The notes under the pieces: model-generated | Told to the model about the DNA's origin: nothing | Databases searched by the model: none | What the model saw: the letters and a program-made list of their open reading frames with translations, nothing else | Position numbers and translations under genes: made by a program | Origin: Natrialbaceae archaeon | GTDB lineage: Archaea; Halobacteriota; Halobacteria; Halobacteriales; Natrialbaceae | DNA length: 37,499 nucleotides | Direction of reading: 5' to 3' | Assembly: GCA_003559215.1 (NCBI GenBank) | Contig: PWMF01000135.1 | Location: 1 to 37,499 of the forward strand | Shown: positions 31,636-37,499 of the stretch, in pieces | How the letters are laid out: every line of letters begins with the position of its first letter | Numbering within the stretch: position 1 is the first letter of the stretch

Positions 31636-32289
31636 GTGACCGACGACACTCTCCCGGCCGAACACCTCTCGCCGCTCGCCGCGCTCGTCGACGAGGTGCT
31701 GGCGGGTGTCGGCTACGAGGTGGCGGCCGCCACCGACGCCGTCAACGACGCCGTCCCCGGCTACGGCGGTCTCTTCGACCCCGCGACCACCCCGGACGAG
31801 TTACGTCCCGCACTCGAGGAGTTACTAGCATCGGGACTTACCCGGCCGCCCGCTCCCGAGCCGACGGGCGACGCCTTCGTCCTCTACGTCGACGGCAGTT
31901 CGCGCGGCAACCCCGGCCCCGCGGGTGCGGGCGCCGTCATCGTGGACGCTGCGGGGGACCAACTCGCCCGTCTCGGCCGACCCGTCGGCTCCCGGGCGGG
32001 GAACAACACCGCCGAGTACGTCGCCCTCCAGCTGGGACTCTCCGAACTACTGGCACGCTACGAGCCGCGCAGGCTCGAGGTGCGCATCGACTCGATGACG
32101 GTCATCCGGGACGTCTGGGGCGGCGAGGACCCGACGGAACCGGGCGTCGAGACGTACAGCGAGGCCGTCGCAACGGCGCTGTCGAGCGTCCCGGACCACC
32201 GGTACACGCACCTGGCCGACAGCGACCCGAACCCCGCCGACGCGCTGGCGACGGTGGGAGCCGACATTGCGACCTTCGGACCGGGATAG
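31636..32289 (+). CDS. rnhA: Ribonuclease HI
   Basis: Cuts the RNA strand of RNA-DNA hybrids, for primer and R-loop removal; cytoplasmic. 217 aa. An N-terminal region of about 80 residues precedes the RNase H fold, as in other haloarchaeal enzymes. The acidic active site is complete: Asp86 (YVDGSSRGNPGPAG), Glu127 (NNTAEYVAL), Asp152 (RIDSMTVI) and Asp202 (NPADALA). I chose the GTG at 31636 because a strong ribosome site GGAGGG stands 5-12 nt before it. The TTG at 31537 would add 33 Arg-rich residues. Confidence 0.88.
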   Translation: MTDDTLPAEHLSPLAALVDEVLAGVGYEVAAATDAVNDAVPGYGGLFDPATTPDELRPALEELLASGLTRPPAPEPTGDAFVLYVDGSSRGNPGPAGAGAVIVDAAGDQLARLGRPVGSRAGNNTAEYVALQLGLSELLARYEPRRLEVRIDSMTVIRDVWGGEDPTEPGVETYSEAVATALSSVPDHRYTHLADSDPNPADALATVGADIATFGPG

Positions 32290-32309
32290 CAACCAGTGAA
32301 TTCGATTGT

Positions 32310-33581
32310 CTAGACGTCCTCGAGCCAGCGGTGCTCGTCGTAGCTGCGGTCCTGACTCGTCTCGAAGCGTGTCTCGAGCGTCTCGCGCAGCGAGCGCTTC
32401 TCGGGGGCGCTGATCCGGGCGAGTTCGTCGGCCTTGCCGACAATCGTGGGCGGCCCGTGGGCGACGGCGACGTCCTGGAGGAGCTGGATCGCGAGCCGTT
32501 CGCGGGTCTCCCGGTCGCGGGTGACGGCGTAGGGGGCCTCGATTCGGTACAGCAGATCGTCCCGAGGGTCGTAGACGACGAAGAAGGTGACTTCGTACGC
32601 CTCCGGCGGCAGTTCGCGGTCGATTCCGAGCGCGTCGCCGTCGACCGAGAGCGGTCGGTCGACGCCGGCCCGGGAGCGAAACCAGTTCGTGTAGGTTAGC
32701 GCCGAGGTGTCTCGCTCCCAGCGCTCGCCGTCGACGTCGTCGACGTACTCCCCGCGCTCGAGCAGCCGGGTGAACATCGCCGCGTCGTTCGTCCAGGGGG
32801 CGCTCGCGTCGGTCGTTTCCCGAACCGCGCGAGTGATCGCCTTCGTCGCCGGGTTCTTGACGAACCCGACGAGGGGGACATCGCGCTCGACGAACCGTTC
32901 GACCAGCCGGACGTAGTTCTCGAGCACCGTCGTCGGGCGGGGGTCCTCGAGCAGGAAGTCCGCGAGGTCGGGGTGTTGATCGGCCCAGCGCAGCAGGCCG
33001 CGCGGGTAGAGGGGCCCGTCGAGGACGAGCAGATCCGACACCGTGTCGGCGTGTTCGTGGGCGTGTTCGCTCTCGGCGAGATAGAGTGCCAGCGCGTGGA
33101 CGACGCCCTCGGCGAACCGGTCGAGGCGCCCGATCCGAATCACCCGGCGTTTGCTCGTCTCCTCGTCGAAGCGGTCCCAATCCTCGTTCTCGACGCTGGC
33201 GGTCGCGTCGCTCGAGTGAACCGTCATCACCGCGGTTCGCGAGCGGTGGAGCTCGAGGTCGCTCGGCGTCGCGCTCATCGCCGCCTGGGCGACGTCGATG
33301 ACGAGGCCGTTCTTGAACGTCGTCGGATTGATCGTCCCCGCGTCGAGTCCGTGCTCGGTCGGGAACGGCCGATCGGTCAGTGCTACGTCCTCGCAGTCGA
33401 CCAGCCGGCGGGACCGTTCGGCGACCGGCTCGAGGACGACCCGGCCGTTCTGGCGAAGCGGGTCGAGGAACTCCTCCCAGACGGTCTCGGCGAAGGCCCG
33501 CCGGTCCCGCTCGTCGGCGCCGTGGTCGATCCGCCCCGCGAGCTCGGCGATGCCGTCGAAGTGGACCGGATCGAGGGTCAT
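32310..33581 (-). CDS. nurA: NurA-domain nuclease
   Basis: A 423-aa NurA-family protein, the 5'-3' nuclease partner of HerA in processing DNA ends. Recognisable stretches include PTTFKNGLVIDVAQAAMSA in the first third, SDLLVLDGPLYPRGLL around residue 185 with the acidic LDGPL of NurA, and PLVGFVKNPATKAITRAVR. Active-site carboxylates cannot all be assigned by eye. The ATG at 33581 (MTLDPVHFDG) has a minus-strand TATA GATATTTGATAG (33602-33613) 27 bp upstream. It is convergent with rnhA (20-bp gap) and divergent from gpmI; herA is 2.5 kb away. Confidence 0.82.
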   Translation of the reverse strand: MTLDPVHFDGIAELAGRIDHGADERDRRAFAETVWEEFLDPLRQNGRVVLEPVAERSRRLVDCEDVALTDRPFPTEHGLDAGTINPTTFKNGLVIDVAQAAMSATPSDLELHRSRTAVMTVHSSDATASVENEDWDRFDEETSKRRVIRIGRLDRFAEGVVHALALYLAESEHAHEHADTVSDLLVLDGPLYPRGLLRWADQHPDLADFLLEDPRPTTVLENYVRLVERFVERDVPLVGFVKNPATKAITRAVRETTDASAPWTNDAAMFTRLLERGEYVDDVDGERWERDTSALTYTNWFRSRAGVDRPLSVDGDALGIDRELPPEAYEVTFFVVYDPRDDLLYRIEAPYAVTRDRETRERLAIQLLQDVAVAHGPPTIVGKADELARISAPEKRSLRETLETRFETSQDRSYDEHRWLEDV

Positions 33582-33601
33582 GACAGTTGGCTTTTGCCCC
33601 A

Positions 33602-33660
33602 CTATCAAATATCCCGCGGTCGGCGCCGCGACGCTGGCCGACAGCGACAGCTAGTTACGG
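33602..33660. promoter_or_regulatory. Divergent promoter region for nurA and gpmI
   Basis: Minus-strand TATA GATATTTGATAG (33602-33613) for nurA. The weaker plus-strand CTAGTTACGG (33651-33660) is centred 27 bp before the gpmI ATG at 33682. Confidence 0.5.
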
Positions 33661-33681
33661 CAGGCCGCGCAGCCCTCGGGT

Positions 33682-35205
33682 ATGGACGCTGCGCTGATCA
33701 TCCTCGACGGCTGGGGGCTCGGCGACGACACGGGACGCGACGCGGTGAAGGCGGCCGACACGCCGGCGTTCGACCGCCTATCCGAGGCGGGCGCCAGCGG
33801 CCGGCTCGAGGTCGCCGGCCGACGGGTCGGCCTGCCGGACGGTCAGATGGGCAACAGCGAGGTTGGCCACCTGAACATCGGCGCCGGACGGGTCGTCTAC
33901 CAGGAGTATACGCGAGTGTCGGACTCGATCGCCGACGGCTCCTTTCGCGAGAACGCCGCGATCGAGTCCGCCTTCGAGCAGGCTCGTGAGAACGACGGTC
34001 GAGTTCACTTCGTCGGCCTCGTCAGCGACGGCGGGGTTCACGCCGATCAGGAACACCTCTACGCACTGATCGAGCTGGCCGGCGACCGCGAAGTCGAGGC
34101 CGTCACCCACGCGATCACCGACGGCCGCGACACGTCGCCGACCGGGGGCCGAGAGTACCTGGCCGAGCTCGAGTCGGTCGTCGACGAGCACGGAACCGGC
34201 GACGTCGCCACCGTCTCGGGTCGGTACTACGCGATGGACCGCGACCAGAACTGGGAGCGGACCAAGCAAGCCTACGACGCGATCGTCGAGCGGGAGGCGA
34301 AGTACGAAGCCGACTCCGCCGTCGAGGCGGTCGAGGACTCCTACGATCGCGGCGAGACCGACGAGTTCGTCGATCCGACCCTCATAGCAGGTGAGCCGGC
34401 ACTCGAGGACGGCGACTCGGTCGTCTGGTTCAACTTCCGTTCCGATCGGGCCCGCCAGCTCACCCGAATGCTCGCCGACATCCGGCCCGAGGACTGGGCG
34501 GACGAGATCGAGACCCAGCCGCCGGACGTCGAGGTCGTCATGTTAACCCAGTACGACAAGACGTTCGACCTGCCAGTCGCATACCCGCCGAACCAGCCGG
34601 AGAACGTGCTCGGAGAGGTGCTGACCGATCACGGGAAGACGCAGCTGCGGATCGCCGAATCGGAGAAGTACGCCCACGTCACCTACTTCCTGAACGGGGG
34701 CCGGGAGATCGAGTTCGACGGCGAAGTTCGAAAGATCGTCGAGAGCCCGGACGTGCCGACCTACGACCGCAAGCCCGAGATGAGCGCACCCGAGGTGACC
34801 GATACGGCGATAGACACGGTCGAGTCCGACGATCCGGACGTCCTCGTGCTCAACTACGCCAACCCCGACATGGTCGGACACACGGGCGACTACGAGGCCG
34901 CCATCGAGGCCGTCGAGGCTGTCGACACCCAGCTCGGTCGGCTCGTCGACGCCCTCGAGACGGCCGGCTCGCACGTCCTCATCACGGCCGACCACGGCAA
35001 CGCCGACGATATGGGGACCGAGGAGGATCCCCACACCGCCCACACCTACAACGAGGTGCCGTTCGTCTACCTCGCGCCCGACGGCACCGGCGGCGGGCGG
35101 GCGGTTCGGCCGGGCGGCACCCTCGCCGACATCGCACCGACGATCCTCGAGCTGATCGGGCTTGACCAGCCCCCGGAGATGACCGGCGAGCCGCTGCTCG
35201 AGTAG
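33682..35205 (+). CDS. gpmI: 2,3-bisphosphoglycerate-independent phosphoglycerate mutase
   Basis: Interconverts 3- and 2-phosphoglycerate in glycolysis and gluconeogenesis with a phosphoserine intermediate and two Mn ions. The 507-aa length is that of the bacterial-type iPGM (GpmI), unlike the shorter archaeal ApgM. Metal and active-site residues: Asp9 (LDGWG), Ser59 in QMGNSEVGHLN, HAITDGRDTSP, RYYAMDRDQNWERT, NYANPDMVGHTG and TADHGNADDM near the end. A bacterial-like glycolytic enzyme is usual in haloarchaea. Single-gene unit with its own promoter. Confidence 0.96.
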   Translation: MDAALIILDGWGLGDDTGRDAVKAADTPAFDRLSEAGASGRLEVAGRRVGLPDGQMGNSEVGHLNIGAGRVVYQEYTRVSDSIADGSFRENAAIESAFEQARENDGRVHFVGLVSDGGVHADQEHLYALIELAGDREVEAVTHAITDGRDTSPTGGREYLAELESVVDEHGTGDVATVSGRYYAMDRDQNWERTKQAYDAIVEREAKYEADSAVEAVEDSYDRGETDEFVDPTLIAGEPALEDGDSVVWFNFRSDRARQLTRMLADIRPEDWADEIETQPPDVEVVMLTQYDKTFDLPVAYPPNQPENVLGEVLTDHGKTQLRIAESEKYAHVTYFLNGGREIEFDGEVRKIVESPDVPTYDRKPEMSAPEVTDTAIDTVESDDPDVLVLNYANPDMVGHTGDYEAAIEAVEAVDTQLGRLVDALETAGSHVLITADHGNADDMGTEEDPHTAHTYNEVPFVYLAPDGTGGGRAVRPGGTLADIAPTILELIGLDQPPEMTGEPLLE

Positions 35206-35276
35206 CCCGTCGGCAGGTTATCCCTTCTCCTCGAGCCGTTCACGTCCGTCGGTTTCCCGAACATGATCGACTGGTG

Positions 35277-35286
35277 ATTTTATTGC
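35277..35286 (+). promoter_or_regulatory. TATA box for metY
   Basis: GATTTTATTG is centred about 28 bp before the ATG at 35309, fitting a leaderless transcript. Confidence 0.6.
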
Positions 35287-35308
35287 CCGTGGGTCTGAGA
35301 TCACTGCT

Positions 35309-36595
35309 ATGAGCGACGAGCAGGACGACCGCCGATTCGCAACGAACAGCGTTCATGCCGGCCACGACCCCGACCCGACGACGGGCGCGCGGGCGCCGCC
35401 GATCTACCAGACGACCTCCTACGAGTTCGAGGACACCGATCACGCCGCGGCGCTGTTCGGTTTAGAGGAGTTCGGCAACATCTACTCGCGGATCATGAAC
35501 CCGACGAACGCGATGTTAGAGGAACGCATCGCCACCCTTGAGGGCGGCGTCGGCGCGCTCGCCACCTCGTCGGGGATGGCCGCGTTCGATCTGGCGACGT
35601 TCATCCTCGCGGACGTCGGCGACAACATCGTCTCCTCGTCGTCGCTGTACGGCGGCACCTACACCTACCTCACCCACACCGTCGCGAAACGGGGGATCGA
35701 GACGACGTTCGTCGACACGCTCGACTACGACGCCTACGCCGAGGCGATCGACGACGACACCGCGTTCGTCCACCTCGAGACGATCGGCAACCCGGCGCTG
35801 GTCACCCCGGATATCGAACGCATCGCTGACATCGCCCACGACCACGACGTGCCGTTGTTCGTCGACAACACCTTCGCGACGCCCTATCTGTGCCGGCCGA
35901 TCGAACACGGCGCCGACCTCGTCTGGAACTCGACGACGAAGTGGATCCACGGGGCGGGCTCGACCGTCGGCGGCGTGCTCGTCGACGGCGGCACGTTCCC
36001 CTGGCCGGAGGGCGACTATCCCGAACTCACCGAACCGAATCCCGCCTATCACGGGATCGACTTCTACGAGACGTTCGGCGAACAGGCGTTCGCCATCGCC
36101 GCCCGCACCCGCGGCCTGCGGGACCTGGGTAACCAGCAGTCGCCGTTCGACGCCTGGGTCACGCTGCAGAAACTCGAGTCGCTCCCCCTGCGGATGGAGA
36201 AACACTGCGAGAACGCGATGGCCGTCGCGGAGTACCTCGAGGGCCACCCCGACGTCGCGTGGGTCACCTATCCCGGCCTCGAGAGCCACGAAACCCACGA
36301 CAACGCCAGCGAGTACCTCGAGGGCGGCTACGGGGGCATGATCACGTTCGGACTCGAAGGAGGCTACGACGCGGCCGAAACCGTCTGCAACGAGGTCGAC
36401 CTGACGAGCCTACTAGCGAACGTCGGCGACGCGAAGACCCTGATTATCCACCCGGCGAGCACGACCCACCAGCAGCTCTCCGAGGAGGAGAAGCTGGCCA
36501 GCGGCGTCACCGACGACCTCGTCCGGCTCTCGGTCGGCATCGAGGACCCCGAGGACGTGATCGCCGACCTGGACCGGGCGATCGAGTCGATCTGA
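35309..36595 (+). CDS. metY: O-acetylhomoserine aminocarboxypropyltransferase / sulfhydrylase (MetY type)
   Basis: PLP enzyme of the Cys/Met metabolism family, probably joining O-acetylhomoserine with sulfide to form homocysteine for methionine. 428 aa, typical of MetY rather than the roughly 390-aa cystathionine synthases and lyases. The PLP lysine is Lys211 in NSTTKWIHGAGSTVGGV. Other family signatures are IYSRIMNPTNAMLEERI, the PLP-stacking SSSLYGGTYTYL, the phosphate-side DNTFATPYLCRP with Asp186, and PASTTHQQLSEEE close to the end. Cystathionine-type activity cannot be excluded from sequence. A metX partner is not in the window. Confidence 0.9.
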   Translation: MSDEQDDRRFATNSVHAGHDPDPTTGARAPPIYQTTSYEFEDTDHAAALFGLEEFGNIYSRIMNPTNAMLEERIATLEGGVGALATSSGMAAFDLATFILADVGDNIVSSSSLYGGTYTYLTHTVAKRGIETTFVDTLDYDAYAEAIDDDTAFVHLETIGNPALVTPDIERIADIAHDHDVPLFVDNTFATPYLCRPIEHGADLVWNSTTKWIHGAGSTVGGVLVDGGTFPWPEGDYPELTEPNPAYHGIDFYETFGEQAFAIAARTRGLRDLGNQQSPFDAWVTLQKLESLPLRMEKHCENAMAVAEYLEGHPDVAWVTYPGLESHETHDNASEYLEGGYGGMITFGLEGGYDAAETVCNEVDLTSLLANVGDAKTLIIHPASTTHQQLSEEEKLASGVTDDLVRLSVGIEDPEDVIADLDRAIESI

Positions 36596-36721
36596 GCTCC
36601 CGCTCGAGGCCTCTCCGGGGGCGGTCGAACGACGCAATACTTATCTTACCTCCTGAACAACCGTTCGGTCAGCACGGTGCCGACCGACGACGGAGTCGGT
36701 CGGGGTCAGCGCGAGGAATCG

Positions 36722-36847
36722 ATGTCGATCGTACTCGACCCACGGAAACGTACTCAAGTGATTAGAATCCTGGAACGAACTGCCGCCGGGGGCGGCCTCA
36801 CCCCCGAGAGTCCTTCGCCGACGAACTCACAGCGAGGACGGCTATGA
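36722..36847 (+). CDS. Possible 41-aa small protein coupled to the prenyl-synthase-like gene
   Basis: Short ORF beginning MSIVLDPRKRTQVIRILERT, with a Gly/Pro/Ser-rich end. Support comes from context: GAGGAA stands just before the ATG, and its TGA overlaps the next ATG by 4 bp (ATGA). A GTG 45 bp upstream (36677) is an alternative start, and a TATA-like AATACTTATC (36633-36642) lies farther up. There is no recognisable family, and the ORF is too short to be sure it codes. It may serve as a leader for coupling. Confidence 0.38.
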   Translation: MSIVLDPRKRTQVIRILERTAAGGGLTPESPSPTNSQRGRL

Positions 36848-37499
36848 GACGGACGATCGCGCGGCGACGAACGGTAATTGAGGACGCGCTTCGGACGCAC
36901 CTACCCGAGACGGGTGCGTTCGATCGCTCACCCGAGGAGCTGCTCGAGCTCGGCCGGCCGTGGATCCGCGGCCAGGTGTTTCTGGCGATGGTCGACGGAC
37001 TCGGCGACGAACGTCCGCTCGAGGAGTTGGTGTCGATCGCCGCGTCGCTAGAGCTCGTCTCGCTACAGACGCGTCTTCACCGCAGTGCCGTTGAGGGCGG
37101 CCGACGGACCGGCGTCAAGCCGACCGACGGCGTTCTGCTCGGAGATCTCCTCGAATCGAAGGCGTTCGAGCTGACGGCGGGGTTCGACGCCGAGCCGGCG
37201 CTCGTCGAACGCTGTCTCGAGGCGCTGGCCGAGGCGACGCGAGCCGCCCAGGAGGGGGAGGCGTCGCTCCCGACCGAATCACAGTCGGCTGCCCCCGGGG
37301 CCGACGAAGTTCGCCGAATCGGCGCGTTGACGGGTTGTGCGGTCGAAATCGCGGCGCTTCTCGCCGACATCGAACCGCGCCAGGAGTTGGCACGGCACGG
37401 GAGCGAGCTCGGATACTGCGTCCGCTCTCGCCGGTCCGGCAACCGGCTCCGAGTCGACCGACGGCTCTGCCCGGCGGACCGATCGCAGCGGCTCGAGCC
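36844..37499 (+). CDS. Polyprenyl-synthase-like protein lacking the aspartate motifs, 3' end cut by window
   Basis: The frame is open from ATG 36844 to the window edge, so 218 whole codons are visible. Its helices follow the plan of trans-isoprenyl diphosphate synthases: GRPWIRGQVFLAMVDGLG, LELVSLQTRLHRSAVEG, GVKPTDGVLLGDLLESKAFEL and IGALTGCAVEIAALLADIEP. Where true enzymes have DDxxD after LIHDD and a second DDxxD after LG-x-FQ, this one reads LHRSAVEGGRR and LGYCVRSRRSGNR, so Mg-diphosphate binding should be lost. It is probably a non-catalytic or regulatory subunit, by inference. The ATG overlaps an upstream short ORF by 4 bp, with GAGGA as a ribosome site. Confidence 0.68.
   Translation, partial: MRRTIARRRTVIEDALRTHLPETGAFDRSPEELLELGRPWIRGQVFLAMVDGLGDERPLEELVSIAASLELVSLQTRLHRSAVEGGRRTGVKPTDGVLLGDLLESKAFELTAGFDAEPALVERCLEALAEATRAAQEGEASLPTESQSAAPGADEVRRIGALTGCAVEIAALLADIEPRQELARHGSELGYCVRSRRSGNRLRVDRRLCPADRSQRLE

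Noticed and set aside
31512-32699. Plus-strand ORF of 395 codons
   Set aside because: Reads out of frame through rnhA and then antisense to nurA; the product is Arg-rich and without domains.

Overview
The window is a stretch of chromosome from an extremely halophilic archaeon (class Halobacteria). The evidence is the very high G+C content, the strongly acidic predicted proteins full of CTCGAG (Leu-Glu) codon pairs, twin-arginine lipoprotein signals, and the archaeal TATA boxes that often lie 26-30 bp before a start codon (leaderless transcripts). Archaeal or haloarchaeal gene families agree: GatD, a SAMP1-like modifier, halocyanin, HerA/NurA, archaeal Vms1 and DUF7344-type regulators. I lean towards Natrialbales, but that is an impression rather than a demonstration. 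I see no rRNA, tRNA, CRISPR array, insertion sequence or prophage.

Layout. 1-4.65 kb: a potassium locus with a Kch/TrkA-N channel (cut by the left edge) and a patatin lipase on the minus strand, divergent from two paralogous membrane-anchored TrkA-C proteins. 4.7-8.2 kb: a SAMP1-like ubiquitin-fold protein with an unusual tail, a gatD-GNAT pair and two small membrane proteins. 8.5-13.6 kb: a Tat-exported HtrA-type protease, an ArsR-type regulator with a secreted coiled-coil protein, a 388-bp intergenic region with a strong UUCG hairpin, a DUF5802-like protein, a Vms1/Ankzf1-type peptidyl-tRNA hydrolase and a small membrane protein in an AT-rich patch. 13.8-17.4 kb: uridine kinase, a probable D-glutamate utilisation pair (dgcN-dgcA) and a TauE/SafE permease.

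17.5-24 kb: envelope genes. These are a histidine-rich Tat protein, a small P-loop kinase, two tandem paralogous membrane proteins, and two FxLYD lipoproteins either side of a halocyanin and an HPP membrane protein. 24-31.4 kb: an Orc1-type winged-helix protein beside PspA, an alpha/beta hydrolase, an overlapping WbqC/NodB-like glycan pair, HerA, a DUF7344-type regulator, a DUF7113-like protein and a zinc ribbon. 31.6-37.5 kb: RNase HI, NurA, phosphoglycerate mutase, a MetY-type PLP enzyme and, cut by the right edge, a prenyl-synthase-like protein that has lost its aspartate motifs.

Most of this is ordinary chromosome and I see no clear new defence or mobile system. The items most worth a second look are the SAMP1-like protein that continues past its diglycine, the aspartate-free prenyl-synthase homologue with a translationally coupled small ORF, the hairpin-bearing intergenic region, the split K+-regulator locus and the histidine-rich Tat protein.
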